Of a stretch of 64,000 nt of DNA, positions 8,289 to 15,985 are shown in pieces (positions within the stretch are counted from its first letter, which is position 1; each line of letters begins with the position of its first letter). Under the pieces are notes generated by a model. It had not been told where the DNA came from. It made no database searches and saw only the letters and a program-made list of their open reading frames with translations. The stretch is taken from contig DVLI01000006.1 of assembly GCA_018715595.1 (NCBI GenBank), forward strand, positions 1 to 64,000, written 5' to 3'. This DNA is from Candidatus Caccoplasma merdavium (lineage in GTDB: Bacteria > Bacteroidota > Bacteroidia > Bacteroidales > UBA11471). Position numbers and translations under genes: made by a program.

Positions 8289-8519
8289 GCTGCGCTTGGC
8301 CCATGATCTACCTTCGGTTGTTGAATAAAACAGTCCTTTGGTCGTTTGGGCTAAAATTTCTTTTCCATTATCAATCAAATCCAGGAAATCTCCGATATAG
8401 GAGTTTGGTTGGAACCGAACGGCCCATGATCTTCCGTCCGTGGAAGAATATTCGAGTTTTCCTGCTGAAACCGGGGAGATGCGGATAAATTCTTTTCCGC
8501 GTTTAATCATTTGTGGCAT
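8286..8519 (-). CDS. Small protein with two BNR-like repeats
   Basis: 77 residues. Two similar segments, YSSTDGRSWAVRF (about residue 24) and YSTTEGRSWAKR (about residue 65), resemble the Asp-box (SxDxGxxW) turn of BNR/sialidase-like beta propellers. The protein is too short for a propeller and has no signal peptide, so it may be a remnant or a small binding module. It lies just upstream of a perfect terminator and downstream of the lipoprotein gene, in the same direction. Function not recognised. Confidence 0.5.
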   Translation of the reverse strand: MPQMIKRGKEFIRISPVSAGKLEYSSTDGRSWAVRFQPNSYIGDFLDLIDNGKEILAQTTKGLFYSTTEGRSWAKRS

Positions 8520-8589
8520 AAGTGTTTGTTTTTAGAGTGGTGCCTCATGTTTACGGTCTTTGGCATTACCGGCATATATCTATATGTTA

Positions 8590-9219
8590 TCATTTTAGGG
8601 TTGAGTGGTTATTCCATAGGCCTTTTTGGTAATTGATAATGCTGTTCTTACAATCTATTAGGCCTTTTATTACTGCATTGAGATTTTCTATGTCAATGGT
8701 TTTGTTAATGTTCGGAATGTTGATTTTTTCCCATTTTTTCTTATCTCTGTCATAGTTATACGTTATAGTTAAGTTGGAAGCAGTGTTATAAAACCGGGTA
8801 CAGGAGTAGGTACAGGTGTCGTTTTGTATTTGTGTTTCGATTTTTTCGAGAGCGCTTATCAATTCCGTGATTGCGTCGAGTGGATAATATACATCATCTG
8901 CCCCTATAAGAAATCCGCACCGTTCGTTTTTATCCATATTTTCGAAGAATTGTATGGATAACCAAGTTTTTTCAAGATACTCCTTTTCAATATATGTGTG
9001 TATATTATAATTATATTCAGATGTAGTGAATTTATATAAGGGGATTTCTGTGATGCGTAAGGCGAATGTTTCGATAGATTGTTGTGGGATTATATTCCAA
9101 AGTTCATATTCTTCGTTCGGCACATTACCCGAAGCAAATGTGTTGCCGCTGTTTTCACAACTGCTTGTCAGCAGAGCAAGAAATAGTCCGATACCGATAA
9201 AGGGAAAAAGTTTTTTCAT
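8590..9219 (-). CDS. Putative lipoprotein, unknown function
   Basis: 209 residues from the ATG at 9219. A type II signal peptide is clear: MKK, hydrophobic core, then LLTSSC with the lipid-modified Cys at residue 21. The rest is polar, Asn/Lys/Ile-rich and matches no family I recognise; a pair of Cys in DTCTYSC may form a disulphide. It starts eight bases after the UDG-like gene stops, so the two form an operon. Base composition is lower in GC than the housekeeping genes, suggesting accessory origin. Confidence 0.65.
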   Translation of the reverse strand: MKKLFPFIGIGLFLALLTSSCENSGNTFASGNVPNEEYELWNIIPQQSIETFALRITEIPLYKFTTSEYNYNIHTYIEKEYLEKTWLSIQFFENMDKNERCGFLIGADDVYYPLDAITELISALEKIETQIQNDTCTYSCTRFYNTASNLTITYNYDRDKKKWEKINIPNINKTIDIENLNAVIKGLIDCKNSIINYQKGLWNNHSTLK

Positions 9220-9227
9220 AAGGATTG

Positions 9228-9992
9228 TTATTTTTTGAGGTTGCATAGAATGTCTTCAATGATTGCGTCGAAATAGGCTTCCATCGTACCTTTTCCTTTA
9301 TACATGAATCCGCGTGGGTGATAAGTGCGATATGCCCATTTTATGCCGGGAATTTCAACCCTGGCTATTTCTTGGCCATCGGCCGAGGTCAGGGGAGAGA
9401 ACGTAACGCCTTGAATGCGCTTGACAATGACAGGGTCGTATGATGGTCCTGTGAGGAACAATACGACATCGGGTTTCAGAATGCGCAGCTCTTCTTCCAC
9501 GACAGGGAAATATCGCATCTCGACCTCCTGTATCTGTTGCGGAGGAATGCCGATTGCATTTTTCTGCCCCGGAATGCGGGCTTTCCCTATTTTCACGATA
9601 TTGTTCCATACATACTCGATGGTGCGTCCCGGGCATTTTTCGCGAAGGCGGGATATGAATTTCTCCATGCCGTGCATGAATATTTTTCGGCTGCCGTCGC
9701 CATAATTGAAGTAGCCGTTGTAAATTTCTTGTATCCGGTCTATTTCTTCGCGGGGGGAGATGTTCTCGGCAGAAAACGTGCCTTCCCAATCGTTGTTCTC
9801 ACGACCGAAAACAACAACACGCAAGTCTGCTTTCTCGTAATCGGCTCCGTCGTCTTTTACGAACAGCAGAAGCGGATTGGTGGGTAGGGCGGTGGCCTCA
9901 GTGTTTGTTGTCACCGATTTCATGGCCTTGCAGAAGTCGGGCCATAACCCGGAGTACAGATCCATGAGTTTGTCATTTACATCTTTTTCCAT
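9228..9992 (-). CDS. Uracil-DNA glycosylase-superfamily-like protein
   Basis: 254 residues. A hydrophobic strand followed by FGRENNDW (62-69) occupies the place of the UDG motif A (GQDPY/GEAPG type), and TYHPRGF (223-229) resembles the motif B HPS loop. LKPDVVLFLTGPSYD in between fits the central strand of the UDG fold. Conserved catalytic residues of known UDG classes are not evident, so activity on DNA is unproven. It is the first gene of a minus-strand accessory cluster with the lipoprotein and small protein. A structured element lies about 50 bp upstream. Confidence 0.5.
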   Translation of the reverse strand: MEKDVNDKLMDLYSGLWPDFCKAMKSVTTNTEATALPTNPLLLFVKDDGADYEKADLRVVVFGRENNDWEGTFSAENISPREEIDRIQEIYNGYFNYGDGSRKIFMHGMEKFISRLREKCPGRTIEYVWNNIVKIGKARIPGQKNAIGIPPQQIQEVEMRYFPVVEEELRILKPDVVLFLTGPSYDPVIVKRIQGVTFSPLTSADGQEIARVEIPGIKWAYRTYHPRGFMYKGKGTMEAYFDAIIEDILCNLKK

Positions 9993-10040
9993 AAGAGAGT
10001 TTTTTTTGTTTTTATGTTGCTGCTGTTATGTAAAAGAAAA

Positions 10041-10122
10041 GGGACGCAGCCATCGCTTTTCTCTTACTCGGTAAGGCTCTGGTAAGCCCGAAGTTCTAAG
10101 ACGAAAAAGCAGTCTGCGCCCC
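10041..10122. ncRNA. Structured 82-nt element, candidate RNA
   Basis: An almost continuous imperfect hairpin can be drawn. 10041-10049 pairs with 10114-10122 (8 of 9), 10055-10061 with 10103-10110 (one bulge), 10062-10066 with 10097-10101, and 10068-10071 with 10088-10091. On the minus strand the structure is followed by TTTTCTTTT and then the UDG-like gene. It could therefore be a leader element or a terminated small RNA. It lacks T-loop features of tRNA and the SRP RNA core. Strand is not determined. Confidence 0.45.
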
Positions 10123-10458
10123 ATAGGGGTACAAACTTGACTTTGACGCTTATTGTAGAACTTCTTAAATTTACCAGATTTAACCGAGTTCAATAATTGT
10201 CAGACAAGTTGTGCAATATGTTACAAGAGTATGGAATTATGGAATGTCTGTTTTTTTACCTCCTTTTTTAGGTTTCGGAGGTAAAGAAAATAAATTTTCC
10301 TTTAAAAAGCAAACTCAAAGTAAAATATCGCTGACTGCTTTGTGCAGACAAAGATCTGTGAGTGATGTGCCAAAACCCGGCATAACAATAAAAAAGTGCC
10401 ATTAAATTCCGGCAAAGGGTCGTGGTATTATTGCAAAATGCGTGAGAGTGGGAATATT
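10123..10458. other. Non-coding stretch upstream of nadB
   Basis: No convincing gene. A 7-bp inverted repeat (10257-10263 with 10277-10283) brackets a T-rich loop. A 64-codon frame starting with GTG at 10211 crosses it, with an unremarkable basic product, and has no promoter or ribosome site. The segment may be the remnant of a small element. Confidence 0.3.
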
Positions 10459-10459
10459 C

Positions 10460-10482
10460 TTTGACGGATTTTCTTATCTTTG
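10460..10482 (+). promoter_or_regulatory. Promoter of nadB
   Basis: TTTG at 10460-10463 and TATCTTTG at 10475-10482 match the Bacteroidetes -33 and -7 elements. The transcript would start near 10490, ruling out the in-frame ATG at 10480. Confidence 0.75.
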
Positions 10483-10524
10483 CCGGTAGAATGCCGGAAC
10501 GAAGTCCGGAGAAAGAAAGAGTGT

Positions 10525-12108
10525 ATGGTATACAAATACGATTTTTTGGTTATCGGTTCGGGCATTGCGGGAATGAGTTTTGCCCTGAAAGTGGCCCACA
10601 AAGGCAAAGTGGCGCTCATCTGCAAAGCCGGTCTCGAAGAGGCCAACACCTATTTTGCACAGGGAGGCATCGCCTCGGTGACCAATATGGCCGTTGACAA
10701 CTTCGAGAAGCATATCGAAGACACGATGATTGCCGGCGACTGGATAAGCGACCGGCAGGCTGTGGAGAAGGTGGTGCGCGAAGCCCCCGGTCAAATCAAG
10801 CAGCTCATCGAGTGGGGCGTGCAGTTCGACAAGAAGGAAAACGGTGAGTTTGACCTCCATCGGGAGGGCGGCCACTCCGAGTTCCGTATCCTGCACCACA
10901 AAGACAATACCGGGGCCGAGATACAGACCAGCCTCATCGAGGCGGTGAAACGGCACCCCAACATCACGATATTCAAAAACCATTTCGCCGTCGAAATCAT
11001 CACCCAGCACCACCTGGGCATCATCGTGACGCGCCACACGCCCGGCATCAAATGTTTCGGGGCGTATGTGCTCGACGAGGAGACGGGCGAGGTCGACACC
11101 TTCCTCTCGAAAATCACCGTCATGGCCACGGGCGGTTGCGAGGCGGTGTACCGCAACACGACCAATCCGCTGGTGGCCACGGGCGACGGCATCGCCATGG
11201 TGTACCGCGCCAAGGGTGCGGTGAAGGACATGGAGTTTATCCAGTTCCACCCCACGGCGCTCTTTCACCCGGGCGACCGTCCCAGTTTCCTCATCACCGA
11301 GGCCATGCGCGGATATGGTGCCGTGCTGCGCAACCAGTCGGGCGAGGAGTTCATGCAGAAATACGACCCGCGCCTGTCGTTGGCTCCGCGCGACATTGTG
11401 GCCCGTGCCATCGACAATGAGATGAAGCAGCGCGGCGAAGACCATGTATTCCTCGATGTTACGCACAAAGACCCCGAGGAGACGAAGCGTCACTTCCCCA
11501 ACATCTACAAGCATTGCCTCTCGATAGGCATCGACATAACCCGCGATTACATACCCGTGGCGCCGGCCGCCCATTACCTGTGCGGCGGTATCAAGGTCGA
11601 CCTCGACGGTCAGTCGAGCATACGCCGGCTCTATGCCCTCGGCGAGTGTTCCTGCACCGGTCTGCACGGCGGCAACCGTCTGGCGTCGAACTCGCTCATC
11701 GAGGCCATCGTCTATGCCGATGCGGCCGCCCGCCATGCCCTGAGCGTGCTCGAACGCTATGACTTCAACACCGACATTCCCGAGTGGAACGCCGAAGGTA
11801 CCATCACCAACGAGGAGCGCATTCTCATCACCCAAAGCATGAGGGAGGTGAATCAAATCATGGAATCGTATGTGGGCATCGTGCGCAGCAACGTGCGCCT
11901 CACCCGGGCGTGGAACCGCCTCGACATTCTCTATGAGGAGACCGAGAGCCTCTTCAAGCGCAGCAAAGCCTCGCGCGAGATATGCGAGTTGCGCAACATG
12001 ATCAACGTGGGTTACCTCATCACCCGTCAGGCCATGGAGCGCAAGGAGAGCCGCGGGTTGCACTACACCATCGACTATCCCCACGCCGCTACCGACGGGA
12101 AGAAATAG
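10525..12108 (+). CDS. nadB: L-aspartate oxidase
   Basis: 527 residues. The FAD-binding GSGIAGM motif (about 10-16), HREGGHS...RILHHKDNTG and the later CGGIKVDLDGQ and HGGNRLASNSL segments are characteristic of the succinate dehydrogenase/fumarate reductase flavoprotein family. The active-site context and length are those of NadB, not FrdA. It oxidises L-aspartate to iminoaspartate, the first step of de novo NAD synthesis; in an anaerobe fumarate is the likely electron acceptor. nadA and nadC are not adjacent. The start at 10525 is set by the promoter position. Confidence 0.93.
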   Translation: MVYKYDFLVIGSGIAGMSFALKVAHKGKVALICKAGLEEANTYFAQGGIASVTNMAVDNFEKHIEDTMIAGDWISDRQAVEKVVREAPGQIKQLIEWGVQFDKKENGEFDLHREGGHSEFRILHHKDNTGAEIQTSLIEAVKRHPNITIFKNHFAVEIITQHHLGIIVTRHTPGIKCFGAYVLDEETGEVDTFLSKITVMATGGCEAVYRNTTNPLVATGDGIAMVYRAKGAVKDMEFIQFHPTALFHPGDRPSFLITEAMRGYGAVLRNQSGEEFMQKYDPRLSLAPRDIVARAIDNEMKQRGEDHVFLDVTHKDPEETKRHFPNIYKHCLSIGIDITRDYIPVAPAAHYLCGGIKVDLDGQSSIRRLYALGECSCTGLHGGNRLASNSLIEAIVYADAAARHALSVLERYDFNTDIPEWNAEGTITNEERILITQSMREVNQIMESYVGIVRSNVRLTRAWNRLDILYEETESLFKRSKASREICELRNMINVGYLITRQAMERKESRGLHYTIDYPHAATDGKK

Positions 12109-12132
12109 TGTCCCGTCGAAGAGAAAATTTGC

Positions 12133-12170
12133 AAGAGCCTGCTTCGTCCGTTTGGAAAGTAGGCTCTTTT
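12133..12170 (+). terminator. Terminator of nadB overlapping the next promoter
   Basis: AAGAGCCTGCTT pairs with AAAGTAGGCTCTTTT around a loop of about 10 nt with one G-T pair, followed by TTTT. The loop contains the TTTGG (12151-12155) that looks like the -33 element of the GH43 promoter. Confidence 0.65.
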
Positions 12171-12174
12171 CGTT

Positions 12175-12182
12175 TATCTTTG
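12175..12182 (+). promoter_or_regulatory. -7 promoter element of the GH43 gene
   Basis: TATCTTTG, preceded by TTTGG at 12151, gives a good Bacteroidetes promoter 29 bp before the ATG at 12212. Confidence 0.7.
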
Positions 12183-12211
12183 GACATCAACCATTCGATA
12201 AAGAAATATCC

Positions 12212-13771
12212 ATGAAAAAACCGATTCTTGCCGCCTTGCTTTTTACCATCGCCGTCGCGGGAGCGCCTGCCCAGTCGACCACCGCTTGGGGCGACCAGGG
12301 CAACGGCACCTATGTGAACCCGATTCTCAACGCCGACTATTCCGACCCCGATGTGATACGCGTGGGCGAGAAGTATTATATGGTATGTTCCGACTTCCAC
12401 TACATCGGTATGCCCGTTCTGGAGTCGGATGACATGGTCAACTGGACCATCATCTCCCAGGTCTATGACCGCTTCGACTATCCCAAGTGGGACGACAACC
12501 GCCGTTTTGCCGGCGGTTCCTGGGCTCCTGCCATACGTTACCACGACGGTAAGTTCTGGGTCTTCTTCTGCACCCCGCACGAAGGGCTCTTCATGAGCAC
12601 GGCCACCGACCCGCACGGGCCGTGGGCACCGCTGCACCGGGTCGTGGCCGTCGAGAAGTGGGAAGACCCGTGCCCCTTCTGGGACGAGGACGGGCAGGCT
12701 TATCTCGGCCGCAGCCGACATGGGGCAGGCCCCATTATCCTGCACAAGATGAGCCCCGACGGGCGTGAACTGCTCGACGACGGGGTTACCGTATATACCG
12801 GCCCCGTAGCCGAAGGCACGAAGATATACAAGCGCGACGGCTATTACTACATCAGCATACCCGAAGGCGGGGTGGAAGTGGGCTGGCAGACGGTGCTCCG
12901 CTCCCGCAACATCTATGGTCCCTATGAGAAAAAAGTGGTGATGGAGCAGGGGAGCACCCCCGTCAACGGCCCGCACCAGGGGGCGCTGGTCGACACGCCC
13001 GACGGGGAGTGGTGGTTTTTCCACTTCCAGTTTGTGCAGCCCATCGGCCGCGTGGTGCATTTGCAGCCGGCGCACTGGAAAGACGGTTGGCCGGCCATCG
13101 GGGTCGACATCGACATGAACGGCATCGGCGAGCCGGTGCGGGTGTGGACCAAGCCGCGCATCGCCACGGCCGGCGGCGACATTACGCTGCCCCAGTCGAG
13201 CGACGATTTCGCCGCACCCCGTCTCGGCGTGCAGTGGCAATACAACCACAACCCGCGCCCCGAGTGCGTGTCGCTTACCGCCCGCAAGGGGTGGCTGCGT
13301 CTCACCGCCTTGCAGGCCGACAGCCTGAAAGCCTCGCACAACATGCTCTCGCAAAAGACCATGGGCTATCACTCCGAGGCGACGACCCGCCTCGACCTCT
13401 CGCGCATGGCCGAGGGTCAGCGGGCCGGACTGCTCTGCGCCGGCAACCTTTTCAATGGTATCGGCGTGCTCTGCAAGCAGGGCAAGAAAATCATTTACTT
13501 GGAGAAAGACGGACGTGTGGAGGAGATAGCGCCGGTGGGCGGAAAGACCATTTATCTGCGTGCGGTCATCGACTATCCGGCCAACAGCCATCGGCTCTAT
13601 TACAGCACCGACGGCAAACGCTATGTCGAGGCCGGAGAGCCTTATGCCCTCCGGTTCGGCAGTTGGAAAGGCTCCCGTGTGGGACTTTATACCTACAATG
13701 TCGAGGGTGACGGCGGCGTGGCCGATTTCGACTTCTTCACCTACACCACCGACGGTCCCGGAGCCAAATAG
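12212..13771 (+). CDS. Glycoside hydrolase family 43, secreted
   Basis: 519 residues with a signal peptide (to about 22). Residues about 27-320 form a five-bladed GH43 propeller: the catalytic base Asp is in NADYSDPD, the pKa-setting Asp in WEDPCPF and the acid Glu in VAEGTKIYK. From about residue 330 a beta-sandwich domain of the GH43_C2 kind follows. Such enzymes remove xylose or arabinose from plant polysaccharides. Subfamily 12 is my best guess by architecture. It is transcribed alone, not in a polysaccharide utilisation locus. Confidence 0.9.
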   Translation: MKKPILAALLFTIAVAGAPAQSTTAWGDQGNGTYVNPILNADYSDPDVIRVGEKYYMVCSDFHYIGMPVLESDDMVNWTIISQVYDRFDYPKWDDNRRFAGGSWAPAIRYHDGKFWVFFCTPHEGLFMSTATDPHGPWAPLHRVVAVEKWEDPCPFWDEDGQAYLGRSRHGAGPIILHKMSPDGRELLDDGVTVYTGPVAEGTKIYKRDGYYYISIPEGGVEVGWQTVLRSRNIYGPYEKKVVMEQGSTPVNGPHQGALVDTPDGEWWFFHFQFVQPIGRVVHLQPAHWKDGWPAIGVDIDMNGIGEPVRVWTKPRIATAGGDITLPQSSDDFAAPRLGVQWQYNHNPRPECVSLTARKGWLRLTALQADSLKASHNMLSQKTMGYHSEATTRLDLSRMAEGQRAGLLCAGNLFNGIGVLCKQGKKIIYLEKDGRVEEIAPVGGKTIYLRAVIDYPANSHRLYYSTDGKRYVEAGEPYALRFGSWKGSRVGLYTYNVEGDGGVADFDFFTYTTDGPGAK

Positions 13772-13804
13772 TTGTAATGTAACATTGATAATGCTTACAA
13801 AATA

Positions 13805-15076
13805 ATGTTAGATAGGCAGATAGAAAGAAAGTTAGATAGTATTATAGAAAAATTGAATCGTGTTCAAGGTTTAATATATTTTATAATTGAAGATACTTTA
13901 TGTTTAATATCGAATATCGTTGAAAAAGTTCAAAAAGAGAAAGATAAGATACCTTATCAAATAAATGTAATCTCTTCTGCTGTTTGTGGAAAAAATTTAA
14001 GAGAAACGGCACATAGCCGTATTTTAGTTGATTTACTTCGTAATAAAGAGATACGATCTTCTTTCATAAAGTTTTTCTTTGAGAAATTTAATCTTGATAT
14101 TTCTGATTCAGATTATATACCTCCTCCTGACACAAATAGAATAGATACGACTATTAAAGGTAAAGATTATTATATAATTATAGAGAATAAAATTAATGAT
14201 GCGCCGGAGCAATGTGGACAAATTTATCGTTATGTCCAAATCGCAAGAGAAGAATATGATATTAATCAAATTTATGTGTTGTATCTAAATAGAGATACAA
14301 ATATACCTCCGACTGTTTATTCTTTATCAAAAGATGGAACAGGAATAGTATTGATTGATAAAGTATTGAATGAAAGATTAATATGCCATTCATATAAACA
14401 TTCCATAATTAAATGGTTGAAATCTATAAATAATAAAAAAGATTTTCTTGTTAATCAGCCTTATTTGCAAAGTGCAATAGTGCAATATTTAGATTATCTT
14501 GAAAATATTTTTCAGACAACAAACATATATAAGCCAATGAATGCGGAAATTGAAAAACTTCTGATTCAAAAATTAGAATTAGATTCGTTGAGTAATTGTA
14601 GTGAACGTGTTAGCAAAATTAATGAACAGATTGAAAATACGGAGTTTTTGATAGAGAAACTACAAATGCTAAAAGAATCAGAGGTTTGGAAGTTATGGAA
14701 TACCTTATTTAAGGAGCAATACGGTTTAAAATTGCATATAGAGGAGAATGCTTATAATGGAAAGAACATAGGATTTGATTTTCTATACAAGAAAAGTAGA
14801 ATGAGATGTTGTATTCAAGAAGAGGATAATGTTCCATATTGGGGTATATTTCAATATGATGGAAATGCAAAATTATCAACTGTTAAGTTTTTCAATTCTC
14901 TCATACAGCAACATTCAGATTTAATGTGCATTAATAATAATAAACTCCAAGATAACTGGCCAATTTGGAATTGGACGAATCTTGATAATGGATTTTTTGA
15001 TTTTTCAAAGTTGGCGGATATTATCATAAAGGAAAGCAAAAGAGAAAATAGTGAAATTATTTTTATTACGGATTAA
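13805..15076 (+). CDS. PD-(D/E)XK nuclease superfamily protein, AT-rich
   Basis: 423 residues. The PDDEXK_4 pattern is visible: E67 in RETAHS with SRILVDLL following, D114 in NRIDTTI, then IIIENKI with E127 and K129, and Q139 downstream. These would form the metal-dependent nuclease centre. The C-terminal half (about 230-300) has a coiled coil. Codon use and base composition are strikingly AT-rich against GC-rich neighbours on both sides, a sign of recent transfer. It stands alone and ends at a perfect terminator. Members occur in defence islands; the role here is unknown. No clear promoter was seen. Confidence 0.75.
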   Translation: MLDRQIERKLDSIIEKLNRVQGLIYFIIEDTLCLISNIVEKVQKEKDKIPYQINVISSAVCGKNLRETAHSRILVDLLRNKEIRSSFIKFFFEKFNLDISDSDYIPPPDTNRIDTTIKGKDYYIIIENKINDAPEQCGQIYRYVQIAREEYDINQIYVLYLNRDTNIPPTVYSLSKDGTGIVLIDKVLNERLICHSYKHSIIKWLKSINNKKDFLVNQPYLQSAIVQYLDYLENIFQTTNIYKPMNAEIEKLLIQKLELDSLSNCSERVSKINEQIENTEFLIEKLQMLKESEVWKLWNTLFKEQYGLKLHIEENAYNGKNIGFDFLYKKSRMRCCIQEEDNVPYWGIFQYDGNAKLSTVKFFNSLIQQHSDLMCINNNKLQDNWPIWNWTNLDNGFFDFSKLADIIIKESKRENSEIIFITD

Positions 15077-15123
15077 AGATAAAAGAGGTTGAGTTCTATA
15101 AACCAACCTCTTTTATCTTTCTT
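15075..15123. terminator. Shared terminator of PD-(D/E)XK gene and rubrerythrin
   Basis: Perfect 17-bp inverted repeat (15075-15091 with 15104-15120) overlapping the TAA of the plus-strand gene and reaching the stop of the convergent rubrerythrin gene. T-rich tails occur on both strands. Confidence 0.88.
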
Positions 15124-15697
15124 AATAGTTCAACCGTTTGGGTTCGAAATAGGCTTTGGGGTGCAGGCAGGCGGGGCATTTCTCGGGCGGGTTGAGACCC
15201 TCGTGCACATAACCGCAATGGCGGCATTGCCACTTGATGGGCTCCTCGCGGCGGAACACTTCGTGCTCTTCGATGCGGGAGAGCAGCTGGCGGTAGCGCC
15301 ACTCGTGGAACTCCTCGACGCGGGCTATGGCGCGGAAGGCGGCGGCCACGTCTTTGAACCCCTCGTCGACGGCGATGGTAGAGAAGTTGCTATACAGGTC
15401 CGACCATTCAAGCAGTTCTCCTTCGGCGGCTTCGTAGAGGTTTTCCTTGGTTTTCCCGATGCGGCCGGCCGGATATTCGGCCTCGATGGTTACCATGCCG
15501 CCCTCGTCGAGAAAATCAAAAAATCGGCGGGCGTGAGCCAGTTCCTGGTCGGCCGTTTCGGCGAAGATGGCGGCAATCTGTTCATAACCTTCTTCCTTGG
15601 CCGTCTGGGCGAAAAACGTGTAGCGGTTGCGGGCTTGCGATTCGCCGGCAAAGGCTTTCAGCAGGTTTTGTTCGGTAATGGTTCCTTTCAATCTCAT
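15122..15697 (-). CDS. rbr: Rubrerythrin
   Basis: 191 residues. The N-terminal four-helix ferritin-like domain carries the di-iron ligand patterns (FAGESQARNRY, ETADQELAHA, ARVEEFHEWRY). The C-terminal rubredoxin-like domain has CRHCGY and CPACLHP, binding one iron. It reduces hydrogen peroxide in the cytoplasm, the usual peroxide defence of anaerobes, complementing the periplasmic peroxidase at 3849. A minus-strand TTACTTTG (15721-15728) is a likely -7 element 23 bp upstream of the ATG. Confidence 0.93.
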   Translation of the reverse strand: MRLKGTITEQNLLKAFAGESQARNRYTFFAQTAKEEGYEQIAAIFAETADQELAHARRFFDFLDEGGMVTIEAEYPAGRIGKTKENLYEAAEGELLEWSDLYSNFSTIAVDEGFKDVAAAFRAIARVEEFHEWRYRQLLSRIEEHEVFRREEPIKWQCRHCGYVHEGLNPPEKCPACLHPKAYFEPKRLNY

Positions 15698-15924
15698 GTT
15701 GGGTAAGTTGTTGAGTAAAACAAAGTAATGGATATGATAACAACAGACAACGGGCTTCCAAAGTTCACTCCAGCATCCCCCTTTTGGACCAGGGCAACAG
15801 TGCGTGAAAAGAGGTTTGCCCGCGTGGGCGGAGATGTCGTTCCCGGCAAGATGCCGGCGGGGAGGTAGTCGCTCTCCGTGACAAGATTTTCGCTTCCCGG
15901 TAACGCGGCCTCGGGTTTATTTCC
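15698..15924. other. Divergent promoter region of rubrerythrin and MFS genes
   Basis: Non-coding. It carries the minus-strand rubrerythrin promoter at 15721-15728 and leads to the MFS promoter at 15925. I see no other gene or repeat. Confidence 0.6.
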
Positions 15925-15932
15925 TATCTTTG
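15925..15932 (+). promoter_or_regulatory. -7 promoter element of the MFS gene
   Basis: TATCTTTG, 53 bp before the ATG at 15986. The upstream in-frame ATG at 15878 precedes this promoter and is rejected. Confidence 0.7.
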
Positions 15933-15985
15933 CGCCCCGAATCCGGAACCTAAGCCCATATACACACAAAAATAGAGAAGCGGAC

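Noticed and set aside
10041-10122. tRNA or tmRNA-like gene
   Set aside because: Ends pair like an acceptor stem, but there is no T-loop sequence, anticodon arm or CCA context, and the fourth acceptor pair is mismatched.
10474-12084. 536-codon minus-strand open frame opposite nadB
   Set aside because: Antisense shadow of a firmly identified gene; the product is rich in His/Val/Leu with no recognisable domain.
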